64,000 nucleotides of DNA from contig JADANN010000099.1 of the NCBI GenBank assembly GCA_018806985.1, positions 682,001 to 746,000 on the forward strand. The letters are read 5' to 3'. Of the stretch, positions 1-10,858 are shown one piece after another. Under the pieces are notes generated by a model, which did not search any database, was not told the DNA's origin, and worked only from the letters and a program-made list of their open reading frames with translations. The stretch is from Angiostrongylus vasorum (Eukaryota > Nematoda > Chromadorea > Rhabditida > Metastrongylidae). The number at the start of each line of letters is the position of its first letter. Positions within the stretch are counted from its first letter, which is position 1. Made by a program: the position numbers and the translations under genes.

Positions 1-81
1 TTAGTTACTCCAATGTATTACTTGTTGAACCTTGAAAAATCTTGGTTTTATGCCATTGGACGAAAACTAAAGAGATCGTAA

Positions 82-370
82 ATGGTTGATGGATACAGCT
101 CTCAGCGTTAATCAATCGCTGAGGACTGTGCAATGCATTCCACTTCACCAAGCATCGTTAGAGGTGATTTGAATGCATATCTGGCCTATTTATTGACCTG
201 CGGTGGTCTACCGAAGTATCTAGTCAGTGTTGTTATCCTTCCACACAATTCTAACACCAATTTACCGAACCCGGAGGGATAGAAGGTTTGGTGAACCTGG
301 GACGCGAAATCGAATTAACCAGAACATGTGTATTGCTGAGCTCTTCTAACCATTGGGCTACATGAGCTTC
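82..370 (-). repeat. tRNA-derived SINE-like repeat, family S1
   Basis: This is the first of about ten copies of a roughly 280 bp dispersed repeat. Read on the minus strand, the promoter-like end lies at about 370 and the element ends near 82 with sequence close to CTGAGAGCTGTATCC. Shared blocks include TTGAATGCATATCTGGCC and the stretch around ACCCGGAGGGATAGAAGG. The plus-strand copy at 48001 has the clearest Pol III A and B boxes. This copy is diverged, and the region resembling a B box is degraded. Confidence 0.65.
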
Positions 371-1199
371 CAAACCAGAATGTAATACAAAGGAATTCCT
401 CGCCCGTAAGGACACCGATTGGTCCTCTATCGAGCCAAAGGCACCTCCCCAACACTCGACGACGATTGAGAGCTTTTTTGATTCACCTGGCTGTGGAATG
501 GTCTTTGTAACTTTAGTAGTTCGACTAGGAATAAAAAATTTAGACATTACCATTAAAAAATGCATGCTTTTTAGGGTGGCAGTAACCATCTTACGAGTTC
601 AATTTTGCTGACCTCTCCTCCTCTAGAGTCGATGAAATCCTTAGACTTATTTCATTTATCACGAAGAACCTTCCAAGCGTGTGGAAATGAAATTAATTCT
701 TTATCAAGTACAACGTTGTTAGTTCTCGGCGTTCCAGAAGCCTTTGGGATTTTTCTTCTAAGTTTTTATTCAGTCCTTTAAGTTTTCGAAAGTTTGAGCT
801 TGGCTACCGTTTTCTAGAGTTTCTAGAGATCTGTTACAAAAACTTACTTACTTGGATACTTTGACATTCCGTCTTGACGAGCTGTGCGGACCTCATCACA
901 CATGACATTCGTTCCTTCCTCTCGCAATCGTAGTCCATAGTGGTGGTCTTGTTCGAGCATGGTAGCGCTTGCAAGTCTCGTACCGTGATCTGTAAAACAA
1001 CTGCAGCTGCAACTACAGCTGATTAACTTTGTTTACGAACAATTTTTTGTTATTTGGGTTCCATAAAGTGCCGTAAAAAAATACACCTCCCTCTGATCCA
1101 CATCGTGGTGAAGACCTGAATACGCCCTTGCAAGGTTATTTCAACACTTCAGGGAGGACCAAGTTGCACGGCCAGCAATAGGCCATCCTCAGTAACCCG
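371..1199. other. no gene recognised; possible R4-like start
   Basis: I see no supportable gene here. Around 848-895 the text resembles the start of repeat R4 (ACTTGGATACTT followed by GTGCGG), but it diverges within about 50 bases. An open frame on the minus strand (589-251) overlaps the S1 repeat and has no recognisable domain. Confidence 0.35.
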
Positions 1200-1207
1200 C
1201 ACACTGG

Positions 1208-1651
1208 GTGCTCCCGTCTATGACGTCAGGCGGTGAGACGACTGGTGAGAGGCCAGAAAATCTCGGGTTACGCAGGACGTCATTGGAACCGAATCTGACG
1301 AACACACGCACGACACGCCATGGAGATTGTTTCTTACTATGCACGTGTAATGCCAGAACACCCTCCACAGACGCCGATCTTCACGCCCTTCTTGTAGCCG
1401 CAGATCGCATTAAATTTCACGTGATCGTATTACAAGGAACAAAAACCATAAAGACTGACATACGCCAACTAAACAACGGGACCCTTGTGATCCGTGGAGA
1501 AAAGGTCCCGTCACGAAATGTCGGCGGCGTGGGCTTTGTCGTCCACCCGTCCATTGTCCATTTCGTCGACTCATACGAGATCCTTTCCCCTCGCATAGCC
1601 GACCGCCTTCAACTGTCGCATCATAAGAAAATCACTATCATCAACTGCTAA
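1208..1651 (+). pseudogene. endonuclease domain start of RTE-A
   Basis: This open stretch of 147 codons holds the N-terminal half of the element's AP-like endonuclease. The CNART motif (about residue 47) and the [11 protein letters not shown] block are typical of the RTE endonuclease. The acidic residue of the LQxTK motif is replaced by glycine, so the encoded nuclease would lack a metal-binding glutamate. The frame ends with a TAA directly after the KKITIINC segment. The rest of the domain continues in other frames, so the stop is a decay mutation and not the natural end of the protein. Confidence 0.7.
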
Positions 1652-2325
1652 TCACCGACCGACGCAGCTGATGAGTACGAATTAAATGCGTTCTACTATC
1701 AGTTGGAGGAAGTCATCCTAGTGACAAAGCATATCATAAATTTCTTTTCGGAGACTTCAACGCTAGAATAGGAAAGGCCAACGAGAGCGAATACAGGATC
1801 GGAAACTTTTGGATTAGGAGAAAGAAATGAGAATGGGGACCGTCTCGCAGAACTCCTGTCAGCAGCACGTCTCTTCCATAGAAACTCGTTTTTCCAGAAG
1901 AAAGAAAGCCGCCGCTGGACATGGAAGTCTCCTAACGGCATGACTCATACGGAGATCGACCATATTCTGACAAACAGAAGATGGTGTCTACTTGACACAC
2001 CGGCAGTCCCATCATTCTGTACTGGTTCCGATCACCGCCTTCTTCGCGCGAAGCATTCGATTCAGCCATGAAAAGAACTCTTTCATCGACCACGAGGAAA
2101 AAAGTCTAGCTGTATACGACGAGAACATTCTGGACGAAGTCCTATCCAAACGTGACTGGCAGATTAAAGGAGATCCGACCGAAGACTACGAGCTGCTTGT
2201 CGAAGGACTGAAAAGCTGTGCCGAATTCGCCTAGCAAGAAGATCGGGTCGCATCTCCGTCACTACTAAAGAGTTGCTCGAAAAGTGAAGGAAACTGAAGC
2301 TTGATCCTACTGCAACACGTTTGAC

Positions 2326-2865
2326 ATGGCTAGTAATAAATGCCAGCTGCAGAATAGCTTTGCAGGAAGATCTGCAACGGCACAAGCAGAAGAAAGTACT
2401 GGAAGCAGCAGAGAAAAAGAAGCAGTCAGAAAAAAATGCCGTAGGGACTTGTGTGATTATAATGTTCCGCTGTCAGCCCTGATAAACGAAGATGGGATTG
2501 TCAAAAGTTTCCGCCATGACATGGAATTAATAGCGGAAACGTTCTACACCAACCTTTTCCGTTCCAGAATCCCTGTCCCGGACCCTAATATCCCCGCTGG
2601 AGAAAAACCACCTGGAATTCTTCCGTCGCGGGTTCGAGTTGCGATAGAAAGCATGAAAAGAGGCACAGCTCCAGGACCAGACAATGTCACCGCCGATTTC
2701 GTTAGAGCTGGAGGCCATAATTTACATGTACTTCTTGCAAATCATATGACAGCCTCCCTTCAAAAGGAAAAAATCCCAGACCAGTGGACGACTTCGCGTA
2801 CGGTCATCCTGCCCAAGAAAGAGATTGAAGGGATCTTCGTAACTATCGTCCCATATGCTTGTTGA
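2326..2865 (+). pseudogene. RTE-A linker and reverse transcriptase N-terminal part
   Basis: These 179 codons cover the region between endonuclease and reverse transcriptase and the first finger motifs of the RT. Visible blocks are FYTNLFRSRIPVPDP, GTAPGPDNVTADFVRAGG and IPDQWTTSRTVILPKK, all characteristic of RTE RTs. The frame is lost at about 2830, where the expected D-x-NYRPI block is shifted into another frame. The next part of the RT resumes near 2870-3020 and again at 3099. Confidence 0.75.
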
Positions 2866-3098
2866 GTGTACTCTACAAGCTCTTCACGAAGATTATTTTC
2901 TTGCGCATATCAAGGACATTAGATGAGGAGCAACCAGTCGAACAAGCAGGATTTCGGAAAGGATTTTGCTGTATAGACCACATCCAAACCGTGTCCAGGG
3001 TCATCGGAGTTTGTCGGGAATAGCACCTGCCTCTAGTCCTAACCTTTGTCGACTATGAAAAAGCGTTTGATAGTGTCGAAACGAATGCACTCCTACCA

Positions 3099-3716
3099 GT
3101 GCTCGTCGACCAAGGAGTGGACCCGTCCTACATAAGAACTCTGTCCGACTGTTATCGGAACTGCACTGCGAAAATACAGCTTTTCCATCGACCTCTTAGC
3201 ATACGCATAAGGAAAGGAGTTCAACAGGGCGACACAATATCGCCAGAGCTGTTCAGTGCCGCACTGCAGTGGATAAAGAAGCCACTCGATTGGGATGAGA
3301 AAGGCATACGTATTGATGGAAAATTCCTATCAAACCTTCGTTTTGCCGACGACATTGTCAGCTTCTCAAGAAGTACTAGCGAAGCAGAGATGATGATCAA
3401 CGAGCTCAACGAAGCGGGGAAAAACATTGGACTTCGCATAAATCGAATGAAGACCCAGTTTCTGAAAAACCCATGGTGCGAAAGCAGAAAAATTGAATTG
3501 GATGATTCTCTCATTGCAGAGACCACCTCGTACGTATACATTGGGCGATCAATGAACATGGAAAGCAACATGAAGGAGGAAATAGATAGAAGAAGGAGAG
3601 CAGCTTGGGCAGCATTCGGGGCTCTCAAAGAAGCCACCGACCAACTGAAGGACCCGAAAATCCGAGCTCATTTCTTCGATTCTACGGTCGTCCCAGTGCT
3701 CTTGTTATGCTACTGA
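3099..3716 (+). pseudogene. RTE-A reverse transcriptase palm and thumb
   Basis: This is the longest open piece of the element, 205 codons. It contains GVQQGDTISPELF (RT motif B), RFADDIVSFSRS with the intact catalytic FADD (motif C), and the C-terminal YIGRSMNMESNMKEE block that precedes the arginine-rich RRRRAAWAAFGALKEA segment. The start at 3099 is only the first ATG after an in-frame stop; the AFDSVET motif A lies just upstream at about 3050-3085. The ORF stops within LLLCY, where the family normally continues to the WAGHIMRR tail. Confidence 0.8.
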
Positions 3717-4030
3717 GACGTGGGTTGATACTTCAGCTACGTCAAGAATGCTTCGCACTACTCACAGAGCGCTTGAGCGATGTCTTCTGAAATATAACCG
3801 GCACTCTCATTATCTAGCCGGAATGCGAAGCTCTGACCTTCGAAATCTGTCACATCTTTGAGATCCAGGAGATTATACATCGATAGCGAAACATAGATGT
3901 GCCGGCCACATAATGAGAAGGACGGACGACAGATGGACGAAAAAGAACGGTAGAGTGGATTCCAAGAGAATGCAAACGTCCCCCAGGGCGACCACCTACA
4001 CGTTGGGCGGATGTGTTCGTAAATAAGGTT

Positions 4031-4654
4031 AATCAGTTGCAAAAGTATCTTTTTAAAAAGCTTTATCAAAGAAACGAGGTTCCTACTTCGTTTATTGTGT
4101 AATGACCAAGTCTGAAGCCATGGCATAAACTCAGCAGATGCTATTGTTTCTGGGATTTCTCATCTACTTTATTTCATCGATAGGTTAAGCTTACTGTTTT
4201 CCCAACTACTGTTTGCGATAGGATACGAAATCGGCCGTTACTTCTGGCATATTTGGGAAAAGTACTACGACACCATGAGCATCGAATTCGTCACAAGAAA
4301 TAATGGAAAGCATCACATAACCAGGATCCCATCAAGTTTCCCATCCTTCCATGTCGGAAAATTGGTGCCAAACTTGTTCTTGGAAGACCTCCTTATCGGC
4401 CAAGAGCTATTTCACGATTCCAGTGAGAATCATCTTAACCAGCAATCAGTGAGGTTTGAAAGGAAACAAAGTTCTAGTGCAGCAGCCGAACCCATGCGCA
4501 AATTCGAAGACATTTATTGGTTCCTCACAATATACGATGTGGGGTCATGTGAAAAACTAGAATGTTTTTTTAGCGAATATTTATGCTGATGAGAAATAAT
4601 AACACTTAACTACTCAATGTGATGGTCATTGTGGAATGCGGTATTACTTCACAA
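4031..4654. other. unassigned, with a 104-codon open frame
   Basis: The stretch follows the recognisable end of RTE-A. A plus-strand open frame (4275-4589) has no motif I recognise, and its neighbours give no splice or domain support. It may be a diverged RTE 3' flank or chance. Confidence 0.3.
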
Positions 4655-4850
4655 AGAAGCGAAAATGACTAGAATTTTTATTCTTAATATTGTTGTTGAA
4701 CGAACACGAGGTGTTATTTTTATTTCTTTATCTATGCACAACCTTACGTTTCGGCGGGTTTGGCCTTCCTCAGAGCCTGAAAAGTTCATGTTGACCCCAA
4801 TCTACCCAATCAAATACCTCCATAACTAAACAGAGAAGATGCTAAAGCAA
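4655..4850 (-). mobile_element. Penelope-like element terminal fragment with hammerhead-like motif
   Basis: This fragment is nearly the same as 51630-51730 (shared GAACACGAGGTGTTA-like block, then the motif). On the minus strand, 4773-4746 reads CTGAGGA, a short helix, then CCGAAACGT, the layout of a hammerhead ribozyme core. Such motifs are known from the terminal repeats of Penelope-like elements. No coding sequence remains. Confidence 0.55.
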
Positions 4851-5079
4851 GATTTCAGTCACATTGAACACAGTATAGCACCTTTGTACATTTACCCATT
4901 TCTATGAGTCTTCCACTGAGTATGTCACGTGGAGGCCAACCGCACAGAGTTCACATGGAAGCGTAATGTGCCTCTTAAATTAGAATAACACGCTTAAATA
5001 CTGTCCAATATCACGCGTGATTCTCAGGCATTCTTCGCAGCGGTTCATTTCCGGATTCTTGGAATTAGTCCAGGATTTA

Positions 5080-5450
5080 GAATTGGCGAAACGGGTAGAC
5101 CACTCTTTGTCCGTTTAAAAGAACACCTAATCGGTAAATTTAAAGTATGCCTTGGGAGTTTTGGCTGTGTTTTCCATTCCTGTGCGAGGTTCGTAACTTC
5201 TATTTCAAAATCTTCACCATTATGTCTGTGTCCCTTGTGTGTTTTGTAGAGAATTTGGTTTAACTTTAAATTTAGCGACTAGGCTTTTAGACGACTTTTA
5301 AACGGACAGAGAGTGGTCTACCCTTTTCGCCAACGTATTCGTCCTCGCACGCTTTACAAGAGATCGGATAAACTGTACCCGAACTCATGCAATCATCGTC
5401 TCTACCGCTAGGAAAATTATACAGTTTTCGTTGTGCATAGACGGTCATAT
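5080..5450. mobile_element. two opposed GIY-YIG fragments of Penelope-like elements
   Basis: On the plus strand, 5090-5150 encodes GETGRPLFVRLKEHL, the core of the GIY-YIG endonuclease domain found at the C-terminus of Penelope-like reverse transcriptases. Directly after it, on the minus strand (about 5395-5190), lies a second copy of the same domain: CMSSGTVYPISCKAC, then EYVGEKGRPLSVRLK, a stop, and after a frame change HNGEDFEIEV. The two pieces point towards each other across about 5155-5190. Both are broken and cannot encode an active nuclease. Confidence 0.7.
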
Positions 5451-6805
5451 GTCAATTTCATATGTCATACGAAATTTTTGTCATTTACTTGGCTAACCAA
5501 GCAGTAGATATACCATCGAACGCTTTAGGCCACATCTTAATGGTTAGCCGTACGTAATTCGTGGGGCCCTGTTCTAACATCCAGTGGGTTAATGGGAAAG
5601 AAGATATATTAATACCTGATTCATTGCTCGCAGTATGCTATGAACTACCAAAGCATTCGATTTTGGGAAAGCATAGAGTAGGTCCCATCGACATGATTTT
5701 CTTTTGCACACATTCGTGACTGTGATCGTCTCTGATAGCTTACGAAACCATATGGAGCGTCACAAATGAAGCATCGATAAGAGCGGTATCCATGATTGAA
5801 CTAAGTCGGAGGTTTTCTCGTACTATCTATCTGGATAACGTAGGAAAAAGTTACTTGCAATATTAGAGTGGTATTACGAAGCCTCTTTAAGCCTAACGAA
5901 TTCGTCAGTTCTCAAAGAAATAGATTTATCGTGACTGTTTTCAAATGGTTCGCTGATGTCAGCAGAGTGAGGCATTGTTTAGAAAGATGATTTTATAATA
6001 ACATATGAGATACTGTTGTATCCTGAATCGCCAAGGAAACACTCTCGTACTCTGATGCAATTCAACTATATGGGAAATATGTTGGGGCCTGCAAAAGGCG
6101 GTGCGTATAGTTTGTAACTAAATATATGGCAACACTTTAAAACTGGTGAGCAAGAAAAGAATTCAGAACTAAGAAAGTTAAAAAACTTTTTTAAAAAAAA
6201 TTAAAAAATAAAGATGTATTATGTTAATACCTAATGAACTCAGCTTTTCACATCGTCCTTGATCGTTTGCTCGATTAATCGCAGGAATCACTGCGGCTTT
6301 CACTATGGAAGAATGCGAGTCACCAGGCAGCGAGCTTCTAACTAGTCCAGAATTATGGGGGTATTTCGTTATGGTATGGGAATGTTTTAACACACGGTTA
6401 TCTGGAGTAACCAAGGAGAATCAGACTTGAACTGGATCCCAAATGTCAATAATTGGAAGAGATTTTTGCTCAAGTGCTGCCGAAGCAACATACTCCTCGA
6501 CTAGCTTTATAGACGGCGGTTGCAGTACTACGATTCATTTAGTTACTATCCGGTGTGTATTTGGCCATGTAGAAAAAAAACTGTAAAGAAAATGAAAGAA
6601 GCGGGAGAAAAATTCGTTGAAACAAATGCATGCTGTTTAAGGCCATCTACACATGCAATTTATTCAATGCATGTCGTCACGATTCAATGAATCTTATCAT
6701 TTCACATGGAAGTTTCCAAGTATCACGTTCGTTGTTTCGTCGTGTATAGTGGTACATTCGCTTCCCCTTTTTACCGATTTCCGAGACATTCATCGTGATT
6801 TGCAG
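5451..6805. other. no gene recognised
   Basis: I see no conserved coding block, repeat copy or RNA gene in this stretch. The minus-strand open frame 6414-6178 has no recognisable features. A possible host exon starts at 6806. Confidence 0.3.
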
Positions 6806-6953
6806 AGTGGTACGATGGACGATGCGATGATGAGTTCGTCGTATGAAGGCGGGTTATCGGTGTTGCTCTCGGCCTGCGCTCCTCCATTTAACCTTGACGA
6901 TGACTTCGGTATCGGATGGAACTTCCTAAATGATGATAAGGATGAGCAAAACA
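6806..6953 (+). CDS. possible host exon, acidic segment
   Basis: An open frame runs through this stretch after a TTTGCAG acceptor-like site. It encodes SGTMDDAMMSSSYEGG followed by an acidic NLDDDFGIGWNFLNDD segment. The codons and composition look more protein-like than the surroundings, but the only donor candidate (GTCCGT at 6954) is weak. It could be the first of several plus-strand exons reaching 12647. I do not recognise the protein, and the grouping is inference. Confidence 0.3.
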
Positions 6954-7447
6954 GTCCGTTTTTTTTAAATTATTCCACTGTTCTTCTCTAATTGCTCTAG
7001 TGAATATTCTTCTCCTTACTCCAGTTCATGTGTCCTTATGCTAACAATCTCATTTAATTCACGACGATGCACATTGATTTCAATGCGTACGTTGTTGCAA
7101 GTTTCGGGCTGTGCATCTTGACTTCAATGCGCATTTGAATTGCGCTTCAATGACACGCCGTGCGACGGGCCAGCGAAAATGGTCGCTATCGTAAAAAGGT
7201 TAAAAGCGAGACAATAAAACATAAAAAACGACTACTCAGTTTATGTGTGCTAAAAGGTTTGTTGACTGAATGCAGAAACCGCGCGGCAACTGGTAGTGAT
7301 CTCAGACATTTAGAACAATACGCTACTAATATTTTCCAGATTTCTCAGTTATTCTGTAGTAAAGTCACTTGTCCACAGTTTAATCCATGCACAAACTTGT
7401 ACATTGTGCTTGTGATACCCATGAAAATGAATTTTTATTCGTCTCAG

Positions 7448-7564
7448 ATTCGTTGTGCAGCTTCGACTCACCTACGGACTCGCCGATATCTCATCTGACA
7501 GCCGAGTCGTATTCCTCGTCATTCTGCAGTCAAGCTTCGCTGAATTTAGACTGTGATTCATCTG
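7448..7564 (+). CDS. possible host exon, Ser-rich
   Basis: The segment follows a strong nematode-like acceptor (TTTTTATTCGTCTCAG) and ends at a good donor (CTG|GTGAGC). The open frame encodes SLCSFDSPTDSPISHL and further serine-rich sequence (SYSSSFCSQASLNLDCDSS). Low-complexity Ser/Pro composition of this sort is common in regulatory proteins, but no domain is identifiable. It may belong with the exon candidates at 6806, 8283, 9174 and 12436. Confidence 0.35.
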
Positions 7565-7654
7565 GTGAGCACTATTTAAAATACACGAACGAAGCAAATG
7601 TTTCCTAAAACCGACTTCATTCAACCTGGGCACAAATAATCAATACTTTCTTGG

Positions 7655-7815
7655 ATTATCAAGCAGACACGAGGTTGGTAATAAGTTTTATTCGACCGAC
7701 GTTCCGACGTATTCGTCTTCTTCAGAGCCGTCTTGATCCGAACCGATGGCCAACTGGTGGTCGTCCTCGCAATGTAGTTGTTCGTTGTCGCGTCGAGTCG
7801 AGTCGGCTTTGAGGA
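7655..7815 (-). mobile_element. Penelope-like terminal fragment (hammerhead-like motif)
   Basis: The minus strand at 7724-7699 reads CTGAAGA, a helix with loop, then GTCGGAACGTC, a variant of the motif seen at about ten sites. The flanking block (TTGTTCGTTGTCGCGTCGAGTCG on plus, split here as TTGTTCGTTGTCGC then GTCGAGTCG) recurs at 36660-36710, 24400-24440 and 10570-10600, so all four belong to one terminal family. Confidence 0.5.
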
Positions 7816-8282
7816 ATAAGGAAACATCGAAACATTAACTAAATAAGAACTCTTGCCAATCTTGTATTTGCTTAATAGACCAAGAAGCTAAAGAAGAAGT
7901 CGTTTGTATCACCTCGATTATTACACAATAGCTCATGCTTGCACCAGCAAAGTCTCTTTTGTCGCCACTGCGACGTAGCAGAGCTACTCAGTGAGCTCCC
8001 CTCACTTGAGAGACAAAACGAACGTCACACTTCTCATATGAAGCCCTTTATTTTCCATCATTTTTTTGGCGAAAACGCCCCCAAAGGGTAGCTCTACGTT
8101 GTTTGATGAAATGGATGTGGATGTTACTTGTTGAAGGTGATGACAAGCGAGTGCAACTGTAAAGATTTTTTGGAATTTACTTCTCGACGTTCGCTTTTTG
8201 ACCTAAATACTGCTAGAGACTCAATGCTCATGAACTAATAATTATCTGTACCATCAATGTCATTAATATTTTCAAATCGTAG

Positions 8283-8365
8283 ACTACTTCGGGAGGGTCC
8301 TATTAAAGTCTCTATTCAATCCCTACAGCGCGCTTCTATTACCCCAATTTGCTCGACTTTGTCCG
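8283..8365 (+). CDS. possible small host exon
   Basis: An 83-nt open segment lies between an acceptor-like TTTTCAAATCGTAG and a donor CCG|GTATAATG. It would encode LLREGPIKVSIQSLQRASI and a short continuation. No domain is recognisable. The phase does not join directly to the 7448-7564 candidate, so at least one more exon would be needed. Weak evidence. Confidence 0.2.
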
Positions 8366-9173
8366 GTATAATGGAAAGCATCAATCTTTTCCACTTTATT
8401 CGTGTAAAGCCTTACTCTTGTGTCATTTTTAGTGGGATAGTGATTAAGAGCAGTTTATTGAACTCGGTCGTGAGAGCTCAGCATACTAACAAACAGCTTA
8501 CTAGGTCTTCTTGGGATAGATGTGGTGCATGATTACAAGAGACAACCACGAATTTGCCTCCTTTGTACTTCACAATCATTTCAGTACAAAATCTATATGT
8601 ACGACGTAATGTGAATATAAGCAGGCACATCTACGAACTTTGGCATGAAATAGTTACGTCTATACGTTTTAGGTTTAACTCCATCTGACCACTAGAGACA
8701 AAAGAAGGATTTCTTCTATCCATCTGCTTTTTTTTGTTTAATGGTCGCCTTTTATCCTATAACTCGTCTCCTTATTCTCCACTTAATATTGCCTCAGGGC
8801 TAATTAGCTCGAGATTCGTCACGCAGAGAATGTTTTTTTAAACAGCAAATAGGTAAATTTCGCTTCACAGATAAAAGTGGACCATTCTTAGAGGGCGGCA
8901 GGGATGGATAAATACGAATGCGTTAGCAATGCTAAAGAAGCTACCCAGTGTTGATTAATAAGCGGGAACCGGTTTTTTTTTCTATAAAACTCGACACTAC
9001 GTATTGTGCGCACCCAAGGAGTTTTTTTCCATTTGACTCACTTTCTCGCATCCATCATCCGTGAAGTATTTCCAATTTACGTATGGATTCGATTATAACT
9101 CGAGAAATCTTCAACATCTTTCAATATTGGTCGAATTTATTCTTCTCGGAATCTTGAGACTGATTTGCTATAG

Positions 9174-9267
9174 CGTTCCAAAGGCGTCACCGCATGTGGT
9201 CGTCAGTCTATTGAGATTGGAGGAAGCTTTTCGCGAAAAGTCTGGCAACAATTCTCCGATCTCACGA
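9174..9267 (+). CDS. possible small host exon
   Basis: A 94-nt open segment lies between GATTTGCTATAG and ACGA|GTATAG. It encodes VPKASPHVVVSLLRLEEAFR followed by EKSGNNSPIS. The composition is protein-like, but there is no family match I can name. Support is only splice-like ends plus an open frame on the same strand as neighbouring candidates. Confidence 0.22.
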
Positions 9268-10245
9268 GTATAGTATGCTTAATTGTTTCAATTGGAGGTC
9301 GAACTAGCAACCTTGTCTGTATTGCACTTGTCTATAATATAACAACTGCGCTAATTGAACCAATTTGAATTCTTAAGACGATCAAAGTAGATATAAAGTT
9401 AGAAGGGTGATCATCGGGCTAAATTACCGACACCTGGACACAGATTTTGATTAAAAAAATGGCAAGATTTTCCACGGATTTCCCATAACCACCATAGACT
9501 GGGAGTTATTCAGTTCATTAGTTGGCTGTTGGGAAGATGCCGTTGTCGATAACATCGACGAAGAATACGATCGGCTCATTCAACATCTTCACGTTAGCGC
9601 TATGAAAGCTGAGAGCCCGAAAGTCACCAAGAGACGTTTGTCTCTAGTAGCACTCGAGGTAATACGCCAGCGTGGAATCGCACGAGCTGCAGGCAACCGC
9701 GAATTCACGTCCGAACTTGCAAAACAATGTAGACAAGCGATAAAAGAAGGTATTAAAAAGAGAAGAGTAGCAGTTATGGTCGAAGCTACAGAAGCTGGGG
9801 AAGGCATTCGCAATATCCATCGAGGCTTCGCCAATTACAAAAAGCAAAATGATTGGACTCCGACGTGCAAACGAAACAGCTACAGTTTTCGAAAAAGACA
9901 ATGTAGAAAATCATTCATGATTACCATTCGGATCTCTTCATTAGCTCCGTTCCGCTGTCCTCTTATGAAGTGAAGAAGGATGGATGCGCCGTTCCAGCCG
10001 TTCTCCTTTCCGAAATCCGGCATGATGTTTCGTCGGTGAATAATCGATCAACACCAGGTCGAGGTAAGATGAGATCTGAACACTTGAAGAACTTTCTTCC
10101 AGTCCTCATAAACACACTAGCTCGCCTTTTTTCACACGCTCCTAGTCTCAATGCAAGGTTGCTACCTCAGTGGAAGACTGGCAAGACCGTGCTATTGTTA
10201 AAGAAGGGTTAGCTCTAAGATATCGGCAACTATCACCCAATTTGT

Positions 10246-10707
10246 TTGCCGTCTATCGTCTACAAACTTTTCACTCGAGTCGTCCTTAACAGGATTGACA
10301 AAAAAGTGTACGAAGAACCTCCATGTGAGGCAGCAGGGTTTCGAAAATGTTTCAGTACGATGAACCACATCCACTTGATAACAAGACTCACTGCAGTATT
10401 GAAAGTGCACAAGAGATCGCTTTGTCTCACCTTCATCGATTTAGGAACAGCTTTCGATGCATGTATTCTTTCATTGAAAAGCTTACACAAGGTTTGTAAA
10501 CAACTTTATTCGGTTAACGTTTTGACGTCTTTGTCTTCATCAGAGCCGATGATCCGAGTCGATGGTCCACAGTTGTTCGTCATTTCGATGCCATTCGAGT
10601 CAGTTGAGATAGAAGCACTCATGGAAGACTTGGACGGCCAGGGCGACCCTACGCAGTATGTAACAATTTTTTTTGGGCTGCATGAAAATTCCACCACCAA
10701 CATATAA
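10246..10707 (+). pseudogene. RTE-B reverse transcriptase segment with in-frame insert
   Basis: The frame begins with the RT block YKLFTRVVLNRIDKKVYEE and AGFRKCFSTMNHIHL, reaches motif A (CLTFIDLGTAFDA), and then passes through 47 foreign codons. After these it returns to the element with FESVEIEALMEDLDGQGDP. In related copies AFDS and VETEA are adjacent, so the insert sits inside the catalytic motif A. The frame ends soon after TTNI, where the normal protein would continue to motif B. Confidence 0.75.
10458..10598 (-). mobile_element. Penelope-like terminal fragment nested in RTE-B
   Basis: These 141 bases are absent from the equivalent position in related RTE sequences. On the minus strand 10543-10516 reads CTGATGA, a helix (AAGAC ... 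GTC), then AAAACGTT, one of the best matches to the hammerhead-like motif. The rest matches the terminal family at 7655 and 36550. The sequence TTCGA occurs at both edges (10453-10457 and 10594-10598) and could be a short target duplication. The insert length is divisible by three. Confidence 0.6.
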
Positions 10708-10858
10708 GAATTCCACAACAAAGACGTCAAAAGAGCGGTTAAGCAGCTGATACTATCTCACCAAACAGTGGAATTGCACAAAATGGGTGTGAAAATCGAT
10801 AGTGGCCAAGTACACCGTCTTTTCTTTGCTGATGAAGTCGTTATTATAACACCAAGCA

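Larger units (their letters stand above)
1200..4030 (+). mobile_element. RTE-clade non-LTR retrotransposon, nearly full length, decayed (RTE-A)
   Basis: The element carries an apurinic-type endonuclease domain followed by a reverse transcriptase and a C-terminal tail, which is the order of RTE-clade elements that copy RNA into DNA at a nicked target. The endonuclease spans about 1300-2060: the CNART motif, a GDFNARIG block near 1750 and a GSDHRLL block near 2030 can be read, but in different frames. The usual LQETK glutamate is glycine (LQGTK). The reverse transcriptase spans about 2460-3716, with GTAPGPDNVTADF, an AFDSVET motif, GVQQGDTISPELF and an intact RFADDIV catalytic motif near 3340. 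The tail (about 3880-4025) reads WAGHIMRR and GRPPTRWADVF. Frameshifts and stops (for example TAG near 3024) break the ORF. It diverges from the family after 4025 and shows no clear 3' tail. Confidence 0.85.
7820..9404. other. mostly unassigned, with two exon candidates
   Basis: Apart from the exon candidates at 8283-8365 and 9174-9267, nothing is recognisable. Around 9030-9070 there is a short match to family S2 (CGCATCCATCATCCGTGAA, also at 40446). Confidence 0.3.

Noticed and set aside
251..589. 112-codon minus-strand frame as a gene
   Set aside because: Half of it is antisense to the S1 repeat, which explains the openness.
3221..3637. 138-codon minus-strand frame
   Set aside because: It is the antisense shadow of the RTE-A reverse transcriptase, whose catalytic motifs are on the plus strand.
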